A stretch of 38,399 nucleotides of DNA from the IMG/VR virus record IMGVR_UViG_3300050124_000017, positions 1 through 38,399 of that record, one strand, 5' to 3'. Made by a program: the position numbers and the translations under genes. Source of the stretch: a virus. The notes below the pieces were generated by a model. That model had not been told where the DNA came from and ran no database searches. It saw nothing but the letters and a program-made list of their open reading frames with translations. This document shows, piece by piece, positions 1 to 7,095 of the stretch (position 1 is the first letter of the stretch; each line of letters starts with the position of its first letter).

Positions 1-127
1 ACTGCCATGTAAGTGCCATCCGTACTGAATGCTACCCTATATCCGTAGCCTGCTGGCAAAATTGCAGGGTCTGCTAGCTTAGTAGAAGTATCCTGACTAT
101 ACACACCAGTAATATAAACAGGGTCGT
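1..127. repeat. Terminal direct repeat, left copy (circular closure)
   Basis: Bases 1-127 are identical to bases 38273-38399. The match lies inside the tail-fibre gene and the reading frame is preserved across the join. A length of exactly 127 is the usual largest k-mer of short-read assemblers, so this is best read as the overlap of a circular contig and not as a biological terminal repeat. Circular permutation by headful packaging, or an excised circular form, would both give this. Confidence 0.93.
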
Positions 128-920
128 TTTTGCTTATTGCCCCAGCGAATGTTGCAGTTATTTCAACCTGCCCTGCTATTTTAATTTCACCGGAGCTATC
201 GGCCAAAAAACTTGTACCGACTTTTTTGAAGGAGTAAGGTTTTCCTGCAAGCATTACTTTTGGTGTAGTTCCATCCTGTTCAAAAAGAGGTATTGCCCCC
301 AATGCCCCCCAAGCGAATGTAGGTGATGCACCGCTGTCAACATGAGGAATGATAGTTACACCAACCCCTTCGGAATAGGCACTCAAAGCAGGAGTTGTGC
401 TACCTGTATAAGCTGTAGATGTACCTGCTGTCGGATTGATATAGGCTGGTTGGCGAACATAATCCGCCAAATGCGTAGTAACTGTATCCTTTATCTGCCC
501 TGCTGCATTAGATAACTTAACGTCTAGGAGCGAACCGTCAGGAACTTGACCAAGGACAACTCCTGAAATTACTGAATCCACATATCCCTTTGTAGCAGGA
601 TTATATTGAGTGGCAGGAACATAGACGGTTGTATTTGCCATGAGCAATACCTTGGATACTAAGTCGTTAAATAACGCTTGAGAGGTTGCACCAACTAATC
701 CAGCAGGAGCAGTTGCCCCGATACCATCAGCTCCACTTGTCCCTGCTGTGATTGATGCTAATTGAGCTAAATGAATGTTATTGAAATAAGTTGTAAACTC
801 TGCTCCAAACTTATCAAATAAATACTGAAATTGGGTTGCTGTTAATCCCCCTACATCATTAGGTAGAGGATTTAGTGTTGATATATTGTTTGTTACTACT
901 GTGCTTTGAGTTAATGCCAT
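1..920 (-). CDS. Tail fibre / receptor-binding protein, N-terminal part (continues at 38272)
   Basis: The start codon ATG is at 920-918 and overlaps the stop of the upstream tail gene by one base (TAATG), implying translational coupling. The frame stays open to base 1 and continues at 38272 down to 37270, giving 641 codons (640 residues) on the circle. The N-terminal ~300 residues contain a segment with PATKGYVDS, a motif common near the virion-proximal end of trimeric phage fibres, then a Gly/Ala/Thr-rich region and a compact beta-rich domain. The C-terminal half holds seven 46-residue repeats. Role inferred: host recognition at the tip of a short tail. The exact receptor cannot be told from sequence. 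Confidence 0.85.
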   Translation of the reverse strand, partial: MALTQSTVVTNNISTLNPLPNDVGGLTATQFQYLFDKFGAEFTTYFNNIHLAQLASITAGTSGADGIGATAPAGLVGATSQALFNDLVSKVLLMANTTVYVPATQYNPATKGYVDSVISGVVLGQVPDGSLLDVKLSNAAGQIKDTVTTHLADYVRQPAYINPTAGTSTAYTGSTTPALSAYSEGVGVTIIPHVDSGASPTFAWGALGAIPLFEQDGTTPKVMLAGKPYSFKKVGTSFLADSSGEIKIAGQVEITATFAGAISKNDPVYITGVYSQDTSTKLADPAILPAGYGYRVAFSTDGTYMA

Positions 921-2710
921 TAAGTCACCCTTCCCCCTCTGCGCGCGGGCATGTTGATAGATAAAACTGTGCAATTTTCATTAAGGCTACTATTGCTTAG
1001 GATAAGCCTGAAATAAGTGAAACCCATTGCTTGTAATTCAAGATAAAAAGGTTGTGGATTATATGAAGTTAAAAAGCTCCAATGTGCAAAGTCTGCATGA
1101 ACAAATGTTGCTAGATTATAGAATACAGATTGAAGTACGCCTGTTCCTTCATTGTTTGTGACAGAATTAATATCTAATCTTACCTTCGGATCTGGCTTAA
1201 CAGATACCCAAACATTATTCATATATTTATTGAGCCATTCTGCTTCAAAGTCGTAGAATCCCATTTCCCAAACCGCTAGTATTGCAATGCCATTGTCATT
1301 ACGAAGTGCTGTGTCGAACTTCTCAATAGATCCTGTTTTGCCAAAGTACATCTGACCACTAATTGTGATAAAGTTCTTAGCAGGAATGTTGTCAAAGTCA
1401 TAGAAAGTATCGTTAAGATAGTTCCAAACCCATACTTTTGAGCCAACACACAGCCAATATTCAGACATTTCCTTCCAGTTATAAGTGATTGCCTGTGTTA
1501 AGTCTTGCGATATGAGCGAGTCTTGCGTTCGTTGGCTCATTAACTTCTCATTTGTCTGATCTCTTACCGTTGTATTCGCCCATTCGTGGATGCCGTTGAA
1601 TATTGTCATCATTTTATTGTTGATAATCTGCGTTTGTGCTTGTGCTACGTTCCCTATTTCGTCGTTGAGTTCAAACACTGGGAAGTTGACAACATCTAAA
1701 CCGCCAACAACAGGCGTTGAGGAATAATAGGAGAACATGACTCCATTTTCAAAGCAGATTTTTTGTCTGTCATACTGCTTTTCAATGCCTGTGATGGCAT
1801 ATTGACCATTGCCAGGATCATCAAATGAAGTTGACTCGAAATACTCTGCCGAAGGAATGCCGTTAGCAAGTCCTGTCCATCGTCTGCGATTTTTGTTAGC
1901 GGTATCTCCCCAAATGAATAAGCGAGAATCCGTCTGCCCACTGTAGTCCATAACAAAGCGGCATTTCTCTACAGAAGCGCGATTGCCTAAGCCTTTTGTC
2001 CAGCCTATGTCAACACTACCTGGAACTCCTGTTAGTGGCGCGACTGTGAAGGTCACTTTGCCTAACACTAAATCAACGGTGTAATCTGTTGTAATTACTT
2101 TAAGGACTCCATTGATATAGACAAAATCTAATGAAGTAATGTTATTCTCTGCAAGGAAGAAGGCTGTTTTTACTCCATCGGGAGAGAATGTCATGTGTTT
2201 TACACCTGTTAAGTCATTGTTGAGTTCATATGCCGTACCTCCACCATCAGGAGGCGCATTGATATACACTTTAGGCCGATACCCTGCCACTACAGCAAAG
2301 GTTGTGCCGTCAAATGACTTATACTCAAACCCATTCCATAGATAAACCTTAGTGCCAAAGGATTGAAAGCGAGTAGGAGCATCGGTGAGGGTTCCAAGGT
2401 CCGTCTTTGCGCCTGTTGCTAGGTTGCCACTCCATAAATGTCCATTGTTGGCAAAAAGAAAGAAGTTAACATTGTTTAGTTTCCCATACCACATACCCAT
2501 AACATCACCAATTAGAGCAGAAAAGAGTGTTTTGTAGCCTTCTCGCTTTTTCATTTGGTTGTTTGGGCTAATCCGGAAGTTAACCATTTTTGATGCTTCA
2601 CCGAGCTTTAGCCCATAATTTCCATCGACGTTTTCGTTCTTCCCGAGGAATTTCTTTATTTCAGATGGACTCATTTGTTTAGGGATTGTTATCTTAGCTA
2701 TGTCTCTCAC
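920..2710 (-). CDS. Tail/head-closure structural protein (P22 gp10-like position)
   Basis: 596 residues, beginning at GTG 2710-2708 directly after a purine-rich AAAGGTGG site; the spacing is very short, so the exact start is uncertain. The sequence is rich in beta-strand-like segments and short WG/NG turns (for example LWSGNLATGAKTDLG and LWNGFEYKSF), in keeping with propeller-like tail-hub or stabilisation proteins of podoviruses. It lies between the adaptor and the tail fibre, with a mobile HNH gene inserted upstream, and its stop overlaps the fibre start. Assignment rests on length, fold flavour and gene order, not on a recognised motif. Confidence 0.6.
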   Translation of the reverse strand: MRDIAKITIPKQMSPSEIKKFLGKNENVDGNYGLKLGEASKMVNFRISPNNQMKKREGYKTLFSALIGDVMGMWYGKLNNVNFFLFANNGHLWSGNLATGAKTDLGTLTDAPTRFQSFGTKVYLWNGFEYKSFDGTTFAVVAGYRPKVYINAPPDGGGTAYELNNDLTGVKHMTFSPDGVKTAFFLAENNITSLDFVYINGVLKVITTDYTVDLVLGKVTFTVAPLTGVPGSVDIGWTKGLGNRASVEKCRFVMDYSGQTDSRLFIWGDTANKNRRRWTGLANGIPSAEYFESTSFDDPGNGQYAITGIEKQYDRQKICFENGVMFSYYSSTPVVGGLDVVNFPVFELNDEIGNVAQAQTQIINNKMMTIFNGIHEWANTTVRDQTNEKLMSQRTQDSLISQDLTQAITYNWKEMSEYWLCVGSKVWVWNYLNDTFYDFDNIPAKNFITISGQMYFGKTGSIEKFDTALRNDNGIAILAVWEMGFYDFEAEWLNKYMNNVWVSVKPDPKVRLDINSVTNNEGTGVLQSVFYNLATFVHADFAHWSFLTSYNPQPFYLELQAMGFTYFRLILSNSSLNENCTVLSINMPARRGGRVT

Positions 2711-2728
2711 CCACCTTTCAGGGCATAA

Positions 2729-2751
2729 GAAAAAGCACCATCTAGGTGCTT
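2729..2751 (-). terminator. Rho-independent terminator after HNH gene
   Basis: A 7-bp perfect stem (AAGCACC / GGTGCTT, loop TAGAT on the minus strand, 2733-2751) is followed by a T-rich run reading TTTTTCTTATG. It follows the HNH endonuclease on the minus strand and so insulates the inserted gene from the tail gene downstream. Confidence 0.75.
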
Positions 2752-2764
2752 AGTTCGGTTTAGA

Positions 2765-3412
2765 TTATATTACTAACTTTTTGCCTGGTGTACTCTTACA
2801 TTTTAAGGACTGCTCAATTGTATATCCAATTCTTAATCTATTCCTTACAATACCAGTAGACACACCAAATATTCTACATAGATTGGCTACCGTATCTGTT
2901 ATTCCGTCCACTGTTTCAACTCTGTTGTTCCTCATATTGTTGCGTTGTTGCGTTAATGTTGCCCATCGGCAATTAGACAATTCATAGTTACCATCGTTAT
3001 CTATCCTGTCAATGGATAATTTATCATCATGTGTCGGGAACATGTCCTCATAAAATCCTTCAAACTTCAACCATTTTTCACATACCTTAATTCCTCTACC
3101 ACCATAATATTTAAAGTCTTGGCTTCTTGGATTAAGACAACGGTCTTTCATTCTTCCCCATATCTTATGCAACCTTGTTTTGTTCATGCCATGAGTAGTA
3201 TTATCGCTGATCACCTTATCTACCTTATAGCACCCACAACTTAGCGTAGCTCCCCTATTAAGGACTTTCGAGATTACTACTTTTTCATTCCCACACGAAC
3301 ATAGGCACAACCATTGAGTTCCTTCTTTTCCATTTCCGTAGATACTCTTAGCCGTTAATCTCCCGAATACTTTTCCTGTTAAATCCTTGAAACTCTTTTC
3401 ACCTTTTGGCAT
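2765..3412 (-). CDS. HNH homing endonuclease (free-standing)
   Basis: About 215 residues from ATG 3412-3410, chosen because GGAGG lies 10 nt upstream and the protein then starts MPKGEKSFKDLTGKVFGRLT, the usual opening of this family. Two CxC/CxCG-type metal-binding pairs (LCSCGNEK, LSCGCYK) precede a central HNH-like core (KYYGGRGIKVCEKW, LSIDRIDNDGNYELSNCRWAT), with a C-terminal DNA-binding region. It cuts DNA to promote its own spread. It sits between adaptor and tail gene and ends at its own terminator, consistent with a recent insertion. Upstream 3413-3511 contains no convincing gene. Confidence 0.88.
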   Translation of the reverse strand: MPKGEKSFKDLTGKVFGRLTAKSIYGNGKEGTQWLCLCSCGNEKVVISKVLNRGATLSCGCYKVDKVISDNTTHGMNKTRLHKIWGRMKDRCLNPRSQDFKYYGGRGIKVCEKWLKFEGFYEDMFPTHDDKLSIDRIDNDGNYELSNCRWATLTQQRNNMRNNRVETVDGITDTVANLCRIFGVSTGIVRNRLRIGYTIEQSLKCKSTPGKKLVI

Positions 3413-3511
3413 AAGAAAAAATACCTCCTTCGTATTCCTTCCTGATTTCATGTGGGAGCCGGTCAGGAAAACCGTGTTAACAAGGTAATTACTCCTCGTT
3501 CTCCCCCTCTA

Positions 3512-4432
3512 TTATACCATATTCATACTTCCGACACCATATACGTCCTCTATCTTTTGCATAGGTGCCGGCTGTTTTCTTCGAGATTCAATTCTTAATT
3601 CCTCGAATACTTGTTGGAAGAAACTAGCAGAAGCGGGATCTTCAATTAATAAGAGGTGGCTTGCTAGATAATAACTTCCAGACATAGCTACGATGTCGTC
3701 CACTTGTAACGTCTGTGTTAAAGCAGTTATGGTAATCGGTACAGGTTTATAGATAACTCTAACCTTGCCAATATAGTTATAGTCGACAAGCAGAGTGCTT
3801 CTACCTTCCCATGCAAAATCTGTATCCCTTGCATAACCCTGTATAGGAGATTCATTGACTATCTGATCTATGCTCTTGAAATCATCCGGCATCTTATGTT
3901 TTACCATGGGTGCATAGTCAGGTATGCGATCAGCGAGCACAGGATAAGGGTATAGAGCCATATTAATAACTTTGTAGTAAGTTGGTCCACTCAATCTGAA
4001 TCGTGTCTTAGTAGCCCCATATGTTGGCGTGACAAGCGCTTTATATTGAGTAAAGGCAGTTACCGCAGATGGTACAGTAATGGTTGCTAATGCGTTCCAT
4101 GCAATAGCATAGTCCTCGACATAGATTGTGCCGGGTGCATCAACTTCTATGCAATACGCCTTCACAATTCCAGGGACTTCAAAGGTCTTGTCCATATCAA
4201 TGTGTTCCTGTATTTCAAAGCCATTACTGATTAGATTTGGAATTGGTTTGCTATCAAATTCAAAGGTTGAATAGATATTTCCTGTTCTACTCATAATATT
4301 CTGCCATAAAGTGAGTAGCCCAAGGGAACGAGCGCGATATGATGCGGTTTTCCCTGCGTCTATTGTGCCGTTGGGGCTACGCTTGCTTATTAGATCCATG
4401 GAAAAATTAAAGATGTCTTGTGCGGTGAACAT
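3512..4432 (-). CDS. Head-tail connector / adaptor protein (P22 gp4-like position)
   Basis: 306 residues from ATG 4432-4430, preceded by GGGAGGTGGCAC. It begins MFTAQDIFNFSMDLISKRS and carries helical N- and C-termini around a beta-rich middle that includes VDAPGTIYVEDYAIAW. Proteins of this size directly downstream of the coat gene in short-tailed Firmicutes phages act as the adaptor joining the portal to the tail. I recognise no catalytic residues. Function is inferred from order and size. Confidence 0.55.
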   Translation of the reverse strand: MFTAQDIFNFSMDLISKRSPNGTIDAGKTASYRARSLGLLTLWQNIMSRTGNIYSTFEFDSKPIPNLISNGFEIQEHIDMDKTFEVPGIVKAYCIEVDAPGTIYVEDYAIAWNALATITVPSAVTAFTQYKALVTPTYGATKTRFRLSGPTYYKVINMALYPYPVLADRIPDYAPMVKHKMPDDFKSIDQIVNESPIQGYARDTDFAWEGRSTLLVDYNYIGKVRVIYKPVPITITALTQTLQVDDIVAMSGSYYLASHLLLIEDPASASFFQQVFEELRIESRRKQPAPMQKIEDVYGVGSMNMV

Positions 4433-4463
4433 GTGCCACCTCCCTTATTTACATAAAAATAAA

Positions 4464-4487
4464 GGCAGGAGAAGTTAATCCCCTGCC
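4464..4487 (-). terminator. Hairpin terminator after the coat operon
   Basis: Stem GGCAGG / CCTGCC (4464-4469 and 4482-4487) with a 12-nt loop. On the minus strand it is followed by TTTATTTTTATG. It lies just after the 53-residue gene and before the adaptor, so it may attenuate transcription after the highly expressed coat gene. Confidence 0.65.
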
Positions 4488-4503
4488 TATGGTGAAAGCA
4501 GTT

Positions 4504-4665
4504 TTACTCTTCATCTGCAATTTGTTCTATTACTGGAATAACTTTGCCCTTTTTGTCAAACTCAACTTCTCCAACGAGTGTAAAGCCTTCGCGCTCGATC
4601 ATGCTCTTTTGGCTTTCATCACGGATTACGATGGTTGCGCCGTCTTCATTTTTATATTTCCACAT
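4504..4665 (-). CDS. Small hypothetical protein next to the coat protein
   Basis: 53 residues from ATG 4665-4663, with AAGGAGA 6 nt upstream. It begins MWKYKNEDGATIVIRDES and ends in an acidic IADEE tail. The segment SMIEREGFTLVGE resembles short regions in minor capsid accessory proteins of other phages. It lies between the coat gene and a terminator, which would give co-expression with coat. It could be a decoration protein, but nothing in the sequence proves this. Confidence 0.72.
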   Translation of the reverse strand: MWKYKNEDGATIVIRDESQKSMIEREGFTLVGEVEFDKKGKVIPVIEQIADEE

Positions 4666-4704
4666 AAGCGTTCTCCTTATACATTATTGTGATTTCACGT
4701 TGCT

Positions 4705-5535
4705 TTACAGATTTTTGTGGCAATATGTCGCTTTCTTCTTGGATGTGAGCACGAATGCGTCATAAATAATCCTGCCCTCGATCAATGAACCGGACACGCC
4801 GGGAGGATTGTCATGCACCTTATAATCTTCTAACTTCTTAGGTGCTACAGTTGCGGATGGGTGGCATCCCACAAAATCAACATTGGCCGGAAGATAAATA
4901 GAAGGTACGCGAACGATCTTCACTCCGTCAACTTCCCCGATTTGTCCATTAATCAACATCCCCTGAGCCAATTCAGAAGCCTTAATGAAGTTATTGTCTA
5001 ACTTAATCAAGGTATAGAAGGCAGGGGATACAAACGAAATCAGGGAAGCGAGAGGAACCTTATTATTAGAAAAATACTCGCTCATTGCAAGGAACGCAGC
5101 GTATGCGGTTGATGCGGTTAGAACCGCAGCTACAGGAGATCCACCGCTTGCGATTGCAGAGGTAACCATAGTAGCCAAGCGATAAGAATCCAACTCAGGT
5201 ACAATTACTTCGTCTTGTTGGCGAGCCAAGGCTTTCCCTGCGTCCATTGCTCCGACTGTTTCCTCAGCGTTTCCTTTATCAATTGTAAAGGTGAAGCCAC
5301 GGTCTTTAAGTAGTTGATAACTCGTCTTGTTGTTTTGAAGTTCACCTGGTACTCCATAACGATTTGCACCAGTACGAACATAGTCAGCCATTGCCACAGT
5401 TGGGATGTCATAGACGGTTACTGTGTCTACGCCAGACCATTCATAAGATTGATTGACCGCTGCTTCTGTCATTGATTTGAGTTTGAATCGTTCGTCTACC
5501 ACTGGACTATATTTTGCCGCTAAATTTACAGCCAT
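4705..5535 (-). CDS. Major capsid (coat) protein
   Basis: 276 residues from ATG 5535-5533 (MAVNLAAKYSPVVDERFK). AAAAGGA lies ~10 nt upstream; the in-frame GTG at 5544 is too close to it. Motifs typical of HK97-fold coat proteins of this group are visible: an N-terminal DERF segment, a central FTFTIDKGNAEET stretch, helices with Ala/Ser-rich turns, and a C-terminal KIVRVPS...VDFVGCHP domain ending in YDAFVLTSKKK. It directly follows the scaffold gene. This is the main shell subunit. Confidence 0.85.
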   Translation of the reverse strand: MAVNLAAKYSPVVDERFKLKSMTEAAVNQSYEWSGVDTVTVYDIPTVAMADYVRTGANRYGVPGELQNNKTSYQLLKDRGFTFTIDKGNAEETVGAMDAGKALARQQDEVIVPELDSYRLATMVTSAIASGGSPVAAVLTASTAYAAFLAMSEYFSNNKVPLASLISFVSPAFYTLIKLDNNFIKASELAQGMLINGQIGEVDGVKIVRVPSIYLPANVDFVGCHPSATVAPKKLEDYKVHDNPPGVSGSLIEGRIIYDAFVLTSKKKATYCHKNL

Positions 5536-5557
5536 TGTATACACATCCTTTTAATTT

Positions 5558-6397
5558 TTACTTAATACTGTTGAAACCCTTAATAAACGGATCTTCCTCC
5601 GCTACCTCTTGACTCCCATGTTCTGTCACAGAGCCTACAGGGGCCTTTCCTGCCACTTCGCTATTGTGTTCGAGTAGTTTTATCCTCTCCCTAAGTGAAG
5701 CGTTGTCATGCTTGGCATAAGCCGCTATGAGTGGAACCCCATTCGCGTTCTCTTGCCATACTTCTTGAGGAATAATGTCTGTCTTTCCGTCGAAGTCTTT
5801 TCCGTTTTGCTCTTTGAACCAAGTTAAGAAGGTGACTTGATCAGCTTGCTTGGCTTGTTCAGCTTGTGCGTCTGTTTCCTTCTGAGCCTGTTCATCATCT
5901 TTGACCTTGCGCTGTTCACGGTCTTGCCTTGATGCTATGAGTTCATCCTGTACGGATTGAGGAAGTTCTTTGTACTCTTCACGCATCTTCTGTTCGGCAA
6001 GTGCCTGTTTGTACTCGGCTTCTGTCGTGATGAGTTTTCCGTTCCACTCATACTTCTGTTCAGAGATATAAGCGTCTCGCGCTTCTTGTTTGGCACGTTC
6101 AACGGCTTTGTCTGCGTTCATACCCTTCTGCGCATACTCGCGTGCTTCAGCTTGGGTTATCTCCATATCAGTGTGGTTGAACTTCACTTTGAATTTAGCT
6201 TCTGTCTCTACTGGTGCGGTTGGTGTTTCCGGATCAGCTTTGACTTCATCTGTTTTAGTTTCCTCTGTCGTTGTTTCAACTACTGGTGTGGTAGTCTCTG
6301 CTAAGTCAGAGTTGAATGAACTTACGTCTGTGCCTGGGCTTGCTGTGTCGGTTTCTGCGGCCATGTATGGTTTCATGTGCAGTTTAAAATTAAACAT
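5558..6397 (-). CDS. Scaffold protein
   Basis: 279 residues from ATG 6397-6395 (MFNFKLHMKPYMAAETDT), with AGAGG 7 nt upstream. The protein is very rich in Glu, Gln, Lys and Ala. It has a disordered Thr/Glu-rich N-terminus (about residues 15-80), a long charged coiled-coil-like middle (residues ~90-210) and a C-terminal helix ending FIKGFNSIK. This composition and the position immediately before the coat gene are the signature of a capsid assembly scaffold, which is lost from the mature head. Confidence 0.82.
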   Translation of the reverse strand: MFNFKLHMKPYMAAETDTASPGTDVSSFNSDLAETTTPVVETTTEETKTDEVKADPETPTAPVETEAKFKVKFNHTDMEITQAEAREYAQKGMNADKAVERAKQEARDAYISEQKYEWNGKLITTEAEYKQALAEQKMREEYKELPQSVQDELIASRQDREQRKVKDDEQAQKETDAQAEQAKQADQVTFLTWFKEQNGKDFDGKTDIIPQEVWQENANGVPLIAAYAKHDNASLRERIKLLEHNSEVAGKAPVGSVTEHGSQEVAEEDPFIKGFNSIK

Positions 6398-6438
6398 ATC
6401 TATACCTCTTTCTTGCCTATGGTTGGGCAAAAGTTTTA

Positions 6439-6462
6439 CATAAGAAAAGGGCCTTTCGGCCC
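6439..6462 (-). terminator. Strong terminator with GNRA loop before scaffold
   Basis: The minus strand reads GGGCC GAAA GGCCC followed by TTTTCTTATG (stem 6449-6453 with 6458-6462). A GAAA tetraloop and a T-rich tail make this a good intrinsic terminator. It lies upstream of the scaffold-coat pair. Confidence 0.8.
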
Positions 6463-6471
6463 GGTGTTAAT

Positions 6472-6540
6472 CTAGCAAGATTTTCCACCCTTCTTAGGTG
6501 TTGGTTTAGGAGTTGGTTTCTTCGGAGCTGCCTTAGCCAT
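6472..6540 (-). CDS. 22-residue Lys/Pro-rich peptide
   Basis: ATG 6540-6538 is preceded by GAGAGGAAG with good spacing. The product MAKAAPKKPTPKPTPKKGGK plus SC is strongly basic, like the N-terminus of the 85-residue protein at 6698-6955. It ends just before a strong terminator. It could be a short DNA- or capsid-associated peptide. Support is the ribosome site and the non-random composition only. Confidence 0.5.
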   Translation of the reverse strand: MAKAAPKKPTPKPTPKKGGKSC

Positions 6541-6575
6541 GTAATCACTTCCTCTCAATGCACATAAAAATAAGC

Positions 6576-6695
6576 CTATTGGCTCAGTTCTGTCTCACTT
6601 TTAATAGAAGCACAGGCTGGACACTCTTCTCCTTCGAGATACATACCGCAATAATCATCACTGTCGGAATTACAGGGGCCACTACACATAATCAT
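6576..6695 (-). CDS. 39-residue cysteine-containing peptide
   Basis: ATG 6695-6693 follows the stop of the upstream gene by 2 nt, with GGGGATG just upstream; a second in-frame ATG is at 6689. Four cysteines are present (MCSGPC, YCGM, EECPACAS), suggesting a metal- or disulphide-stabilised fold. A short hairpin with a T5 tail (about 6565-6585) overlaps its end. I do not recognise the family. Confidence 0.55.
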   Translation of the reverse strand: MIMCSGPCNSDSDDYCGMYLEGEECPACASIKSETELSQ

Positions 6696-6697
6696 AA

Positions 6698-6955
6698 TTA
6701 CATCCCCATACCTTTCTTCTTAGCTTGCATCTTATCGAAAGGTGAGAGTTTATCCTTTTTAGTTGCCTTGCCCTCCATCTTTGGTATTGCACCCTTGACT
6801 ATACCTAAGCCATTCTTCGCCATAGGTTTTTTATTTGGCTTTGCTTTAGGTGGCATACCCGGCATTGGCATCATAGGTTTCATGGGTGCAGGTGTACTCT
6901 TTTGGGCTAGTGCTTGGAATTGACTGATTGCTTTTTGTGACGGTTTCTTAGCCAT
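6698..6955 (-). CDS. Lys/Met/Pro-rich virion-associated hypothetical protein
   Basis: 85 residues from ATG 6955-6953, with AAGGAGGG close upstream; the longer in-frame extension lacks a ribosome site. The sequence begins MAKKPSQKAISQFQALAQKS, then has a Pro/Met-rich linker (MKPMMPMPGMPP) and a basic tail (KKDKLSPFDKMQAKKKGMGM). The high positive charge suggests nucleic-acid or portal binding. It sits between portal and scaffold. The role is unknown. Confidence 0.7.
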   Translation of the reverse strand: MAKKPSQKAISQFQALAQKSTPAPMKPMMPMPGMPPKAKPNKKPMAKNGLGIVKGAIPKMEGKATKKDKLSPFDKMQAKKKGMGM

Positions 6956-7088
6956 TATGTATTCCCTCCTTAAATTTCTTATAGCATTTAGTGATAATAC
7001 ATTCGTCGCATACGCTTTGTGGCCCACTACATTCAGTACACGCATTATAGGCACACTCAATCAACTCTTTAAGTTCTTCCAAGTCCAT
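6948..7088 (-). CDS. 46-residue protein with CxxC pairs
   Basis: ATG 7088-7086 lies 7 nt after the portal stop; no strong ribosome site is seen, so it is probably coupled to portal translation. The product starts MDLEELKELIECAYNACTEC and continues to a second cluster (VCDECIITKCY), giving a zinc-ribbon-like spacing. It overlaps the start of the next gene by 8 nt. Function unknown. Confidence 0.6.
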   Translation of the reverse strand: MDLEELKELIECAYNACTECSGPQSVCDECIITKCYKKFKEGIHNG

Positions 7089-7095
7089 CTCAATC

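Noticed and set aside
1-127. Terminal repeat as a genuine direct terminal repeat or packaging end.
   Set aside because: Exactly 127 bp, inside a coding sequence, with the frame kept across the join; an assembler overlap explains it better, though coverage data would settle it.
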